DNA from: Methylobacterium isbiliense
GTDB taxonomy: Bacteria; Pseudomonadota; Alphaproteobacteria; Rhizobiales; Beijerinckiaceae
Assembly (NCBI RefSeq): GCF_022179325.1
Contig: NZ_BPQQ01000101.1
Coordinates: 1-46,522, forward strand
Direction of reading: 5' to 3'
DNA length: 46,522 nt
The first letter of the stretch is position 1. Every line of letters begins with the position of its first letter. The notes under the pieces were generated by a model that saw only the letters and a list, made by a program, of their open reading frames with translations, searched no databases and had not been told where the DNA came from. The translations under genes and the position numbers were made by a program. Shown piece after piece: positions 6,486 to 17,600 of this stretch.

Positions 6486-7733
6486 ATGGTCATGAGACTT
6501 GCTCAAGGTCATGAGTCGCGCTTGTCGGGATTTTCCATCGACGGGATCCTCGACGAGACTTTGCGCGAGGGGTCTGAGCGGTGTATGTTCTCGGTCCCGA
6601 CATCTAGCAAGCTGCCGTTGATCCGCTGCATTCTGAAGTCCGGCGTGAAGGACGTCATCTTCGGCAGCGGTCCGAACGACCCGAACGATCTGGCCGACGT
6701 GCTGGTGCGGCTCCAACGAGAGGGGGCGCTGGCTGATCAGAAGTTCTCATTCATCCTGCTGTTGAATTGCTTCGAGCCGTTGATGCCGCAGTTCCAGGCC
6801 ATGGCCGATGCTGTGCGTGACAATATCACAATAAGTTTCGGGATGATCACTCACGACAGCGAGACATGTTTGTTCGAAAGAACGGTCGATCAGTTCCGAC
6901 AAATGGGGTTCTCAAGTTTCCGGGTCTCCCTTCTGAACAAATTTGGTGGGGAGATCGATGAGCGCGATTACGAGTCGATCGTCCACCAGATCGATCGCGC
7001 AATGGCAGTCGGGATCGGGACCATCCGCATCAACGATTCGCTCGGCACGCTCTATCCTGAGGCGATGGCCGTGCTCGCCGCCAATCTCCGGTACGATTAC
7101 CCAACGGCGAGTTTCTGTCTCCATGCTCACAACGATCGAGGCTTCGCACTCCAGAACGCATTGACGTCGATCTATCACGGCTTCAACCTCATCGAGGGCG
7201 GCTTTGCCCAGTTCGGAAACAGATCCGGTCTGCCTGCCATCGAATTGCTGGACCGGATCTTCCAGGCGAAATCGATTACGCTGGCGAGCGGCGCGCTCGA
7301 TGCTGGCGCCGTCCAAGACGCTTCCCGCTTGTCCGAGGAGACGTTTCTTGTCATTCCTGATCTGTTTCGGCCGATCAGCGGGATGATCGTCGATTGTGAG
7401 AACATGGGAGTGACGAACATACCTGACTATCTGGGGTCAAGTAGCGCATCGCGCTATTTCTTGAACACGATCGGCCTGCATCAATCGACCCTACGCAACA
7501 TTGTGCGCGACCTCGGCTTGAACGATCAGGACGCGATTGAAGAAGTGGCCGAAAAATTCAGGACCTATCTCGACGGCCAGATGCGCGAGATCACCGTCAG
7601 GAAGTTGTTCGAGTACAAGGCTCTGCGCGGCATGGTCGAGAATTTCTACACTGACGATGTGCTGTTCTCGGAGCGGGTGTACGATCTTGCTCGCGACTAC
7701 CTTCAGCATCGCACCGGCATGCCGGCGGACTGA
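6486..7733 (+). CDS. DRE-TIM metallolyase/acyltransferase (HMGL-like), atypical
   Basis: The TIM barrel is recognisable. It has the DETLREGSER motif near the N-terminus (metal-binding Asp and catalytic Arg of DxTLRDGxQ), INDSLGTLYPEAM (counterpart of DTxGxxxP), and HAHNDRGFALQNAL with the HxH metal ligands. The usual GxGERAGN loop reads FGNRSGLPAIE, so the metal-ligand Asn is Leu and the preceding Glu is Asn. The C-terminal 120 residues are helical and lack a recognisable LeuA regulatory domain. Known relatives condense acetyl-CoA with 2-oxoacids (isopropylmalate, homocitrate, citramalate synthases) or cleave HMG-CoA. The start is set at 6486, which has AAGGGA upstream; 6462 has none. Base composition is visibly less GC-rich than its neighbours, suggesting acquisition. 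The AEC transporter follows. Confidence 0.8.
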   Translation: MVMRLAQGHESRLSGFSIDGILDETLREGSERCMFSVPTSSKLPLIRCILKSGVKDVIFGSGPNDPNDLADVLVRLQREGALADQKFSFILLLNCFEPLMPQFQAMADAVRDNITISFGMITHDSETCLFERTVDQFRQMGFSSFRVSLLNKFGGEIDERDYESIVHQIDRAMAVGIGTIRINDSLGTLYPEAMAVLAANLRYDYPTASFCLHAHNDRGFALQNALTSIYHGFNLIEGGFAQFGNRSGLPAIELLDRIFQAKSITLASGALDAGAVQDASRLSEETFLVIPDLFRPISGMIVDCENMGVTNIPDYLGSSSASRYFLNTIGLHQSTLRNIVRDLGLNDQDAIEEVAEKFRTYLDGQMREITVRKLFEYKALRGMVENFYTDDVLFSERVYDLARDYLQHRTGMPAD

Positions 7734-7952
7734 AGCGACCGGCTCGGAGCCGGCGTCGAACGCTCCCGGTTCGGTCGACGATCCGGCAGGTCCTCGTACC
7801 GATGCCGACACGCATGGCTGTACCGAGACTGATGCAGCCTCATCTCTCGTCATTCACGACACGAAAGTGGGGCCGGCCGTGGCGCGTTGCTGCGGCCGGT
7901 CTTTCGCAAGATCTTTCTCGCAAGACTAGGCACGTCTCTCGGTGGGGTGTGA
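7734..7952 (+). other. Spacer with hairpins between enzyme and transporter genes
   Basis: A 7-base stem hairpin (CCGGCTC-G-GAGCCGG, 7739-7753) follows directly after the enzyme stop. A second GC stem near 7870-7900 is followed by a T-rich stretch. These may attenuate transcription into the transporter gene. No coding sequence is convincing here. Confidence 0.4.
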
Positions 7953-8915
7953 ATGATAAAGATCGTCATTCCTGTCTTTCTGGTTATATTGCTTGGGTAT
8001 CTCTATGGTCGTCGGAGAAAATCCTCAACCGAAGCAGAGAAGTTGATCAACGAGTACGTGCTCTACATTGCGTTGCCGGCGCTCTTGTTTCTGGCGGTGG
8101 CGCGCGCCGATCCGGCAGATCTCGCCCAATGGCCCTTCGTTGCGGCAACGCTCGCCGGCATCGCGGCGGCCTATCTCGGCGGCGCGCTGGTCGCACGGTC
8201 GCGCGGAACGCACTCACCGGATGCGTCGATCGTCGGCATGGCGAGCTGTTACGGCACGACCGGCTACATGGGCATCCCAATCCTGATCTCCGCCTTCGGG
8301 CCGCAGGCTGCGGTGCCGGCGGCTGTCGCGACGATCCTGCACAACATCCCGGCGATCATGGCGGTCATCATCACGCAGGATCTCGCGGGCCGGAAGGATG
8401 TCCGGGTCCTGACGAGCGCAGGCCGGGCCCTCCTGATGACGGTGAGGAATCCGCTCACGCTAGCGGTGCTCGCCGGTGCGGCCTTCTCCCTGACGGGCCT
8501 GTCGCTGCCCGCCATGGCCGTGTCGTTCAGCCAGTTCCTGGCCGCGGCGGCCGGCCCTACGGCCTTGTTCGCACTGGGCCTCGGTCTTGCGCGGATCGAC
8601 GTCGGCCGGGCGCAACTATCACGGCAGATGGCCTGGGTCGTGCCGGTCGTGCTGATCAAGATCCTGGTGCAGCCCGCCCTGACGGTCGCCGTTCTTCTCG
8701 TCCTCGTCGGAACCCGGATCGACGTCTGGGCGGCCACCGCCATCGTCATGGCAGCGCAGCCGGTCGGAGCCGGAGCCTACGTGTTCGCCAACAAGTACGA
8801 CTACTTCCGGGAGGAGGTATCGATCTCCATCATCGTGTCCCTCCTCGTCACCGTGCTGACTTTGACGGCGATCCTGCAGATCTTGGGTGACGTGCTGCAG
8901 GTCCGGACCTTCTAA
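7953..8915 (+). CDS. AEC-family carboxylate/auxin efflux carrier (320 aa)
   Basis: This is an integral inner-membrane protein with about ten hydrophobic segments in two five-helix halves separated by a loop near residue 150. Conserved features include N-terminal IPVFLVILLGYLYGR, LINEYVLYIALPALLF, the SCYGTTGYMGIPI segment near residue 105 and AAQPVGAGAYVFANKY near the C-terminus. Characterised AEC members move malonate, malate or auxin. Next to a synthase-like enzyme and a LysR gene, it probably imports the substrate or exports the product of that enzyme. The ATG at 7953 follows GGTGGGGTGTGA. The TAA stop falls inside the left end of the palindromic repeat. Confidence 0.9.
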   Translation: MIKIVIPVFLVILLGYLYGRRRKSSTEAEKLINEYVLYIALPALLFLAVARADPADLAQWPFVAATLAGIAAAYLGGALVARSRGTHSPDASIVGMASCYGTTGYMGIPILISAFGPQAAVPAAVATILHNIPAIMAVIITQDLAGRKDVRVLTSAGRALLMTVRNPLTLAVLAGAAFSLTGLSLPAMAVSFSQFLAAAAGPTALFALGLGLARIDVGRAQLSRQMAWVVPVVLIKILVQPALTVAVLLVLVGTRIDVWAATAIVMAAQPVGAGAYVFANKYDYFREEVSISIIVSLLVTVLTLTAILQILGDVLQVRTF

Positions 8916-9018
8916 GCAGACTTGCGTTGGCAAGCCAACGCTTCGTCCGCTTAGGTTCTTGTTTTTTCGCAGATTTTCATCGCAAAACCGGCGACCACTT
9001 TTGCGAAATCTGCTTAGA
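8911..9018. repeat. 108-bp palindromic repeat with 10-bp terminal inverted repeats
   Basis: The ends TCTAAGCAGA (8911-8920) and TCTGCTTAGA (9009-9018) are exact inverted repeats. Inside are two hairpins: GCGTTGGC-AA-GCCAACGC at 8924-8941, and a longer GCAGATTT/AAATCTGC plus CGCAAAA/TTTTGCG stem around 8969-9014. The core resembles the ACCGG-centred REP sequences widespread in rhizobia. The first 51 bases recur exactly at 46472-46522, and a diverged reverse copy lies at 44221-44299. It sits between the convergent AEC and ftsK genes, so it may also end both transcripts. Confidence 0.85.
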
Positions 9019-9085
9019 CCGCGCCGCGAAGGCAGAGGGTGGCGCGCCGCGCGGCAGGAGACCGAGCGGCAGAGTGGGCCGGGCG

Positions 9086-11641
9086 CTACGCCTCGGGCCC
9101 GTCGGCCTCGACCAGGATCTCGCGCTTGCCGGCATGGTTGGCGGGGCCGACGATGCCCTCGCGCTCCATCCGCTCCATCAGCGAGGCCGCCCGGTTGTAG
9201 CCGATCTGCAGCCGCCGCTGGATGTAGCTCGTCGACGCCTTCTTGTCCCGCAGCACCACCGCCACCGCCTGCTCGTAGAGGTCCGCCGCCGGTTCGGCGA
9301 AGCCGCCCTGGTCGAAGACCGGCGTGTCGGCGGCCGCCTCCGCCGCCTCCTCCTCGTCGGCCGTGACCGCGTCGAGATAGGCGGGCCGGCCCTGCCGCTT
9401 GAGGTGGGCCACCACGCTCTCGACCTCGGCATCCGAGCAGAACGGGCCGTGCACGCGCGTGGTGCGCCCGCCGCCGGCCATGAACAGCATGTCGCCCTGG
9501 CCCAGAAGCTGCTCGGCGCCCATCTCCCCCAGGATCGTCCGGGAGTCGATCTTGCTCGTCACCTGGAACGAGATCCGGGTCGGGAAGTTCGCCTTGATCG
9601 TCCCGGTGATCACGTCCACCGACGGACGCTGCGTCGCCATGATCAGGTGGATGCCCGCCGCCCGCGCCATCTGCGCCAGGCGCTGGATCGCCCCCTCGAT
9701 GTCCTTGCCGGCCACCATCATCAGGTCGGCCATCTCGTCCACGATGATCACGATGTAGGGCAGGGCCGAGAGGTCCATCACCTCGTCCTCGTACACCGCC
9801 TCCCCGGTCTCCCGGTCAAAGCCCGTCTGCACCGTCCGGATGATCACCTCGCCCCGCTCGCGCGCCTCCGCCACCCGCGCGTTGAACCCGTCGATGTTGC
9901 GCACCCCCAGGCGCGCCATCTTCTTGTAGCGCTCCTCCATCTCGCGCACGGCCCATTTGAGGGCGATCACCGCCTTCTTGGGATCGGTGACGACAGGGGA
10001 GAGCAGGTGCGGGATGCCGTCGTAGACCGACAGCTCCAGCATCTTGGGATCGACCATGATCAGGCGGCACTCCTCGGGCTTCATGCGGTAGAGGAGCGAG
10101 AGGATCATGGTGTTGATGGCCACCGACTTGCCCGAGCCGGTGGTGCCGGCCACCAGCAGGTGGGGCATGCGGGCGAGATCGGCGATGATGGCCTCGCCGC
10201 CGATGTTCTTACCGAGGCAGAGGGCGAGCTTCTGCTTGGTCTCGGCGAAGGCGGGGGCGGCGAGGAGTTCGCGCAGGTAGACGGTCTCGCGCTTGGCGTT
10301 GGGCAGCTCGATGCCGATGGCGTTGCGGCCCTGGACGACGGCGACGCGGGCGGAGACGGCGGACATGGAGCGGGCGATGTCGTCGGCGAGCGAGATCACC
10401 CGCGAGGACTTGGTGCCCGGCGCCGGTTCGAGTTCGTAAAGGGTGACGACCGGGCCGGGCCGCACCGCCAGGATCTCGCCCCGCACCCCGAAATCCTCCA
10501 GCGTCGATTCGAGCAGGGTGGCGTTCTGTTCCAGCGCGTCGGTGGAGATTGCGGCGCTCGGCGCGAGGCCGCGCGGCTCGGCCAGGAGCGCCAGCGAGGG
10601 CATCTCGTAGGCGTCCGGACCGGCAGGCGCGGCCGGCGGCGGAGCCGTCCGGCGGGTCGCGAGCGGGGCGGGCGGCGGCGCGACGCGCCCGCGCGGGCCG
10701 GGCTCCTCGGCCGGCGCCTGCGGGCGGGGAATGGCGGGGACGCGCTCGTCCGCGAAGACCGGCTCCCGGCGGCCCGGGGCCTCGGCGGGCTCCTCGTCCC
10801 ACAGGGCCTCGTCGTTCTCCGAGAAGGCGCGCCGGGCCGCCACGACCGGCGAGTCCTCGGCGAAGTCCGCCGGGCGCGCGAAGCGCGCCGCGCGCCAAGT
10901 CTCGATGCGCTCGGCGACGCGGTCGCGGGCGCGCAGGGCCACCTGCGCCACGGCGTCGAGCGAGGCGATGCCGAGGCCGGGGCCGTCGTCGTCCGGCACG
11001 GGACCGGGGCCGTGGCGCGAGGAACGGCTGTCGTAGCGCGGGGTCGTGGCCGGATAGGGCTCGGCCTCCTCCTCCTCGTCCTCCAGCACGGCGAGGCTGC
11101 AGGCCGCCGTGAGGCTGATCACCGCGGCAATCGCGGCGGCGATGCTCGCCAGCGACCCGGCCGGACCGAGGACGGACTTCGCCGCCCCGAGCAGGCCATC
11201 GCCCGCAACGCCCCCGAGCCCGGTGGGCAGGGGCCAGCGGGCGGTGAGGGGCAGAGCACTCGCCGTCGCACTCGCCGCCGCCACGCCGAGCAGCCACAGA
11301 CCGAGCCGGGCGGGCATGCGGCCGAGACGGTGGGTCCGCAGCAGGCGCACGCCCCAGACCGCCGGCGGCAATGCGAGCGCGAGGGACCCCAGGCCCACGA
11401 GCTGCATCCCGAGATCGGATACGATGGCCCCCCCGGATCCCAGGAGGTTGCGCGCGGCGTGGTTGGTGGCGTGGTTGAGGCTCGGATCGTCGATCGACCA
11501 CGTGGCGAGCGAGATCGTGAACGCGGCCGACCCGGCCACCAGGGCGAGCCCGGTCAGCTCGGTCATGCGCCGCTTCAGGAACGAGCGGAGCGAATCGACG
11601 AGTGCATCGTAGGGCGATGCCGAGCGACGAAGCGAGCGCAT
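9086..11641 (-). CDS. ftsK: DNA translocase FtsK
   Basis: FtsK pumps DNA through the closing septum and activates XerCD recombination at dif. The N-terminal ~190 residues hold four membrane segments. A Pro/Ala/Arg-rich linker follows to about residue 350. The motor has Walker [17 protein letters not shown] near residue 500 and Walker [15 protein letters not shown] near residue 634. The C-terminal ~75 residues form the winged-helix gamma domain that reads KOPS sites ([20 protein letters not shown]). The length of about 851 residues is normal for alphaproteobacteria. The start is uncertain: ATG at 11641 ([14 protein letters not shown]) or an in-frame GTG at 11671. Neither has a good ribosome-binding site. 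Confidence 0.95.
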   Translation of the reverse strand: MRSLRRSASPYDALVDSLRSFLKRRMTELTGLALVAGSAAFTISLATWSIDDPSLNHATNHAARNLLGSGGAIVSDLGMQLVGLGSLALALPPAVWGVRLLRTHRLGRMPARLGLWLLGVAAASATASALPLTARWPLPTGLGGVAGDGLLGAAKSVLGPAGSLASIAAAIAAVISLTAACSLAVLEDEEEEAEPYPATTPRYDSRSSRHGPGPVPDDDGPGLGIASLDAVAQVALRARDRVAERIETWRAARFARPADFAEDSPVVAARRAFSENDEALWDEEPAEAPGRREPVFADERVPAIPRPQAPAEEPGPRGRVAPPPAPLATRRTAPPPAAPAGPDAYEMPSLALLAEPRGLAPSAAISTDALEQNATLLESTLEDFGVRGEILAVRPGPVVTLYELEPAPGTKSSRVISLADDIARSMSAVSARVAVVQGRNAIGIELPNAKRETVYLRELLAAPAFAETKQKLALCLGKNIGGEAIIADLARMPHLLVAGTTGSGKSVAINTMILSLLYRMKPEECRLIMVDPKMLELSVYDGIPHLLSPVVTDPKKAVIALKWAVREMEERYKKMARLGVRNIDGFNARVAEARERGEVIIRTVQTGFDRETGEAVYEDEVMDLSALPYIVIIVDEMADLMMVAGKDIEGAIQRLAQMARAAGIHLIMATQRPSVDVITGTIKANFPTRISFQVTSKIDSRTILGEMGAEQLLGQGDMLFMAGGGRTTRVHGPFCSDAEVESVVAHLKRQGRPAYLDAVTADEEEAAEAAADTPVFDQGGFAEPAADLYEQAVAVVLRDKKASTSYIQRRLQIGYNRAASLMERMEREGIVGPANHAGKREILVEADGPEA

Positions 11642-11770
11642 GGGGAGAGCCGGGTACGCGGAACCTCCCACAACCTAGGGCTGGCGTAGTTAATGCCGGT
11701 TTAAGGCTGCGGTCAGCGGAAATCGATATATTTCAACAGCTTAGGTATTTTGGTACCGGGCGCATGAGAA

Positions 11771-11794
11771 AGGCCCCGGATCGCTCCGGGGCCT
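11771..11794 (-). terminator. Terminator downstream of the TorF-type porin gene
   Basis: The 10-base perfect stem AGGCCCCGGA/TCCGGGGCCT has a TCGC loop. Read on the minus strand it is followed by TTTCTCATG. It lies 35 bases past the porin stop codon. Confidence 0.75.
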
Positions 11795-11828
11795 GAGGGC
11801 GGCGCTGGGGCCCGGCCGTGTCCTGGTG

Positions 11829-12818
11829 CTAGCGGAACAGGTTCAGGAAGCCGCCCGGCTCGGCGTAGACGCCCGGGCTCGCCGTCGAGCCCTGCCACTT
11901 GATGGTGCCGATGAAGGCGTCGCCGCACCAGCGCGAGGTGCCGCCGTTGATGTTGCCGCGGAAGTCGCCGGTCAGCTGGAAGCACTGCGTGGGCGTCAGG
12001 TCCGTGGTGTGGAAGCGGACGTCGAGCGAGAGGTTCTTGTAGGCCCAGGTCAGGCCGACGTTGCCGTAATTGTAGCTCGGCAGGTTGAATGAGGCGAACT
12101 TCTCGCGGCCGCCGATGAAGCCGTTGACCGAGGTCTTGGAGGCGCCGAGGAAGTAATGGCCGCCCTCGCCCGAGAAGGTGAAGCCGCCCGAGGCCCAGTC
12201 CGGCAGGAACGGGAACAGCGTGGCCGGGAGCGTGTAGGCGAGGGTGCCGGAGGCGTAGGTGCCCTCGGTATGCTGGCCGAGGTAGTTCGGCGCGAAGAAC
12301 ACGTTGGCGCCGAGCAGCAGTTCCGGCGTGGCCTGGTACAGGGCCTTGGCGGCGTACTCGATGAAGTCGGTGTTGGCGGTGGTCAGGAAGGCCCCGGTGA
12401 ACGGATTGATCAGCCGCTGCTCGTTCGGGTAGAAGTAGTAGATCACGCCGAGGTCGAGCGTGAGCTTGTCGAAGGTCGGGCGGATGCCGGCCACCAAGTC
12501 GAACTCGAAGTCCGGCCGGGTCGGCAGGCGCGTCTGTCAGGTGTAGAAGCCCGCATACGCGAAGTTGTTGAAGAATTGCGCCTCGAAGAAGGTCTGGTAG
12601 CTGCCCTGCAGGTTCGACTGCGAGACACCGCGGAAGTTATAGTCCGTGGCGTAGGCGGAGTAGAATGCGAAGCCGATGAGCGGATCCGGCGCCTTCACCT
12701 CGGCCGGCATCACCTTCGGCACAACCGGCAGATCGGCGGCCTGCGCGGCACCGGCACCGAGCAGGAAGGCTCCCGCCACCGCCGCTGCCATGCTTCGCAC
12801 GAACGTCTTCACAGTCAT
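11829..12818 (-). pseudogene. TorF-type outer-membrane porin broken by an in-frame TGA
   Basis: The frame from ATG 12818 (MTVKTFVRS, signal peptide ending AAQAADL) to TAG at 11829 would encode 329 residues. It is cut after codon 93 by TGA at 12539-12537. The reading frame does not shift: sequence before the stop (NFRGVSQSNLQGSYQTFFEA, ending GFYT) continues directly as QTRLPTRPDFEFDLVAGIRP. Both halves keep the alternating pattern of an outer-membrane beta barrel, and the GVSQ...PTRPDFEFD features fit the TorF (gcw_chp) putative porin family. TGG (Trp) to TGA is the simplest single change. It may be a young nonsense mutation, a sequencing error or a read-through site. The gene keeps a terminator but would give only a short fragment. 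Confidence 0.8.
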
Positions 12819-13090
12819 CGGACCCAGACCCCTTATTCGTATATAGCCAAGGTGCAGGAGTCGAAGCTTGGGCGCAAAAGCAACTTCTATGCATTTGCCT
12901 ATTTTGTGAGCATTTTCGGGCTTCCCGTGAGGGATGACGCTCCGTTGTTGCGGCCTTGCAACAATCCGGAACCGGGCCAAGACACGGCCGCGACAGCTCG
13001 GCCGGCTGCCGACCTTGCGTCCGCCCGGCCGGCCTCGCCTGGAATGGCGTTCCGGTCTCGCCGATCGAGCCACCCGGGCCCAACAGCAAG
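12819..13090. other. Porin upstream region, no gene seen
   Basis: The part next to the porin start (12830-12930) is AT-rich for this genome and likely carries its promoter on the minus strand. The rest, up to the amtB terminator, shows only GC shadow frames. Confidence 0.5.
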
Positions 13091-13118
13091 AAGCCCCGGC
13101 TCGCGAGAGCCGGGGCTT
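13091..13118 (-). terminator. Terminator of the glnK-amtB operon
   Basis: The exact 12-base stem AAGCCCCGGCTC/GAGCCGGGGCTT has a four-base loop (GCGA). Read on the minus strand it is followed by CTTGCTGTTG. It lies about 50 bases after the amtB stop. Confidence 0.85.
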
Positions 13119-13166
13119 CTGGTCGACGACCCGGGGATCGGCCGCCCGGAGGCGGCCGGAGGGGAT

Positions 13167-14660
<1,494 letters not shown>

Positions 14661-14722
14661 GGGAACGGGACTCCCGATCGGTGTCGAGGTGGAGGTTGCG
14701 TTGAGGTGTGGCGGGCGGCCCG

Positions 14723-15202
<480 letters not shown>

Positions 15203-15333
15203 CTACGGACAAGCTGCCCGGTTCCTGGGCCGAATGCGGAGATTCGAGTCGGCGCCGGCGGCCGAGCCGTCTAAAACTTAGGCAAATGACTGCGAAATAT
15301 GCATGAACCGCAGCGGCACGGGCGCTCGCGTCC

Positions 15334-16215
15334 TCACTCCGGCGCCTGGGGCTCCTCGCGCACCTGGCGGATCATGCCCTCCTGGGCCACCGAGGCCACG
15401 AGGGTGCCGTCGCGCGTGAAGATCAGCCCGCGCGAGAAGCCGCAGGCGCCCGAGGCGCTCGGGCTGTCCTGGGCGTAGAGCAGCCACTCGTCCGCGCGGA
15501 ACGGCCGGTGGAACCACAGGGCGTGGTCGAGGCTCGCGGGCTGGATGGTGCGCTCGAACACCGTGCGCCCGTGCGCCGCGAGGGCCGTGTCGAGGAGAGT
15601 CATGTCGGACGCGTAGGCGAGCACGCTCTGGTGCACGGCCGGATCGTCCGGCAGGGGGCCGGTGGCCCGGATCCAGACGTGGAAGCGCGGCGGCTGGGGC
15701 TCGCGCGAGATGTAGCGTTCGAGTTCGACGGCCTTGAGCTCGATCGGGCGCTCGCGCTCGAAATAGGCCCGCACCGGGTCGGGCATGCGCGGCATCACGG
15801 TGGCCTTGAGGCTGCGCTCGTCCGGCAGCTCCTCGGGCATCGGCACGGCCGGCATCGGCACCTGATGGTCGAAGCCCGGCTCGGCGACGTGGAAGGAGGC
15901 CGACATCGAGAAGATCGGCCGGCCGTGCTGGATGGCGACCACCCGGCGCGTGGTGAAGCTGCGCCCGTCGCGGATGCGGTCGACCTCGTAGATGATCGGC
16001 ACCCGCGGGTCGCCTCCGAGGAGGAAGTAGGCGTGCAGCGAGTGGGGCCGGCGCTCCGGCGGCACCGTGCGGGTGGCCGCCACCAGCGCCTGCCCGATCA
16101 CCTGCCCGCCGAAGACCCGCTGCCAGCGCGCCTTGGGCGAGCGCCCGCGGAAGAGATCGTGTTCGAGCTGCTCCAGATCGAGGATGCCGAGGAGTTCGTC
16201 GACCGCATGCGTCAT
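15334..16215 (-). CDS. tesB: Acyl-CoA thioesterase II
   Basis: The enzyme hydrolyses acyl-CoA to free acid and CoA with a double hot-dog fold. The start MTHAVDELLGILDLEQLEHD is the typical TesB N-terminus; the longer frame upstream is not. Hot-dog signatures include RVFGGQVIGQALVAA and SLHAYFLLGGDPRVPIIYEV. The catalytic set is visible as Asp in YASDMTLLDTAL, Thr/Ser in SRGLIFTRDG and Gln in ASVAQEGMIR. The length of 293 residues is normal. The gene is divergent from the UbiH-family gene across about 125 bases. The role is probably recycling CoA or releasing acids from the ethylmalonyl-CoA or fatty-acid routes, which is inference. Confidence 0.93.
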   Translation of the reverse strand: MTHAVDELLGILDLEQLEHDLFRGRSPKARWQRVFGGQVIGQALVAATRTVPPERRPHSLHAYFLLGGDPRVPIIYEVDRIRDGRSFTTRRVVAIQHGRPIFSMSASFHVAEPGFDHQVPMPAVPMPEELPDERSLKATVMPRMPDPVRAYFERERPIELKAVELERYISREPQPPRFHVWIRATGPLPDDPAVHQSVLAYASDMTLLDTALAAHGRTVFERTIQPASLDHALWFHRPFRADEWLLYAQDSPSASGACGFSRGLIFTRDGTLVASVAQEGMIRQVREEPQAPE

Positions 16216-16340
16216 GGAAAGCCCGCTCCGGAGGTCCCGTGCCCGGGCGATGTGGCGCGGGCGCCGCACCCCCGTCAAGCGACGCGCCGGCGCGGTTCGT
16301 GGTATGGCGGGCGGCCTGAGGAGACGGACGCGAGGTCGGC

Positions 16341-17600
16341 ATGGCGGCGCAAGAGGGGGCCCAGCGGCGAGCCCACCGGGAGATCGTCGTGGCGGGAGGC
16401 GGGCTGCCGGGCCTGTCCTTCGCGCTCGCGCTGCGGCAGGCCCTCGGCGAGGCGGTGCAGCTGACGGTCTGTGATCCGGCCTTCGGGCGCCCGGCCCGGC
16501 CGGACCTGCGTGCCTACGCGGTGGCGGCCGGCGCGCGGCGGATGCTGGAGCGGCTGGGCGTCTGGTCAGCGGTCGGCCCCACCGCCCAGCCGATCCGCGA
16601 GATGGTGATCACCGACAGCCGCCTCGCCGACCCCGTGCGTCCGGCCTTCCTCACCTTCGCGGGCGAGGTGGAGGAGGGCGAGCCCTTCGCCCACATGGTC
16701 GAGGGCACGGGCCTCGTGGACGCCCTGCGGGAGGCCTGCGCGGGGGCCGGCATCGCCCTCGAACCGCAGCCCGTCGCGCAGGCACGCCCCGAAGCGGGCC
16801 GGATCGCGGCGCGCCTGCCCGACGGGCGCGTGCTGCACGCCGCGCTCGTCGTGGCGGCGGACGGCGCCCGCTCGCGCCTGCGGGAGGCCGCGGATCTCGG
16901 CTGGATCGGCTGGTCCTACCCGCAATCGGGCATCGTCGCGACGGTCGCCCACGAGCACGACCACGAGGGGCGGGCGATCGAGCATTTCCTGCCCTCCGGC
17001 CCCTTCGCGGTGCTGCCCCTGTCGGACGGCGGCACGCTCGGCCACCGCTCCTCCATCGTCTGGACGGAGCGCAACGCCGACGTGCCGGCGCTCCTCGGCG
17101 GCGGACCGGAGGAGGCCCTGCGCGAGGTGGAGCGGCGCTTCGGCCACACGCTCGGCCGCATCGCCCTCGAATCCGACCTGCGCGCCTATCCGCTCGCCTT
17201 CGGCCTCGCCCGGCGCTTCTGCGGCCCGCGGCTCGCGCTCCTCGGGGATGCCGCCCACGTCATCCACCCGATCGCCGGCCAGGGTCTCAATCTCGGCCTC
17301 AAGAGCGCCGCCGCCCTCGCCGAGGCGCTGACGGATGCGATGCGCCTCGGCCTCGATCCGGGCGGGCCGGACGCGCTGCGGGCCTACGAGCGCAGCCGGC
17401 GTTTCGACACGCTCGCGATGGGCGCGGCGACGGACGGGCTCAACCGCCTGTTCTCGAACGACGTCCTGCCGGTGCGGCTCGCGCGCGACCTCGGCCTCGG
17501 CCTCGTGGACCGGATGCCGGCGCTCAAGCGCCTGTTCATCCGCGAGGCGGCGGGCCTACGCGGCACGCAGCCGCGGCTGATGCGGGGTGAGGCGCTCTGA
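16341..17600 (+). CDS. UbiH/UbiF/VisC-family FAD monooxygenase
   Basis: This is an aromatic hydroxylase of the ubiquinone-biosynthesis type, 419 residues. The N-terminal Rossmann motif is EIVVAGGGLPGLSFALAL (GxGxxG near residue 20). A DG-type motif appears as VVAADGARSRLREAA, and the second FAD motif is LLGDAAHVIHPIAGQGLNLG near residue 315. The family signature AHVxHPxAGQGLN is typical of UbiH, UbiF and UbiI, which differ in the ring carbon they oxidise. Sequence reading alone cannot separate them, so no symbol is given. The ATG at 16341 follows GACGCGAGGTCGGC. The last 45 bases overlap a small antisense gene. Confidence 0.9.
   Translation: MAAQEGAQRRAHREIVVAGGGLPGLSFALALRQALGEAVQLTVCDPAFGRPARPDLRAYAVAAGARRMLERLGVWSAVGPTAQPIREMVITDSRLADPVRPAFLTFAGEVEEGEPFAHMVEGTGLVDALREACAGAGIALEPQPVAQARPEAGRIAARLPDGRVLHAALVVAADGARSRLREAADLGWIGWSYPQSGIVATVAHEHDHEGRAIEHFLPSGPFAVLPLSDGGTLGHRSSIVWTERNADVPALLGGGPEEALREVERRFGHTLGRIALESDLRAYPLAFGLARRFCGPRLALLGDAAHVIHPIAGQGLNLGLKSAAALAEALTDAMRLGLDPGGPDALRAYERSRRFDTLAMGAATDGLNRLFSNDVLPVRLARDLGLGLVDRMPALKRLFIREAAGLRGTQPRLMRGEAL

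Noticed and set aside
8911-9018. Insertion sequence
   Set aside because: It is 108 bases with inverted ends but no transposase and no clear target duplication. It is better called a REP/MITE-like repeat.
8927-11689. Long plus-strand open frame (over 900 codons) opposite ftsK
   Set aside because: It is the GC-driven shadow of ftsK: His/Arg/Gly/Ala-rich, with no domain. The minus strand carries all FtsK motifs.
12537-12539. TGA in the porin as a selenocysteine codon
   Set aside because: Outer-membrane porins are not selenoproteins and no SECIS-like hairpin is evident just downstream. A TGG to TGA mutation is simpler.
15285-15305. TGC-N7-GCA dyad (TGCGAAATATGCA) as an NtrC site for glnK
   Set aside because: The arms lack the longer TGCAC/GTGCA match and the spacing is wrong. 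It is too weak to list as a site.
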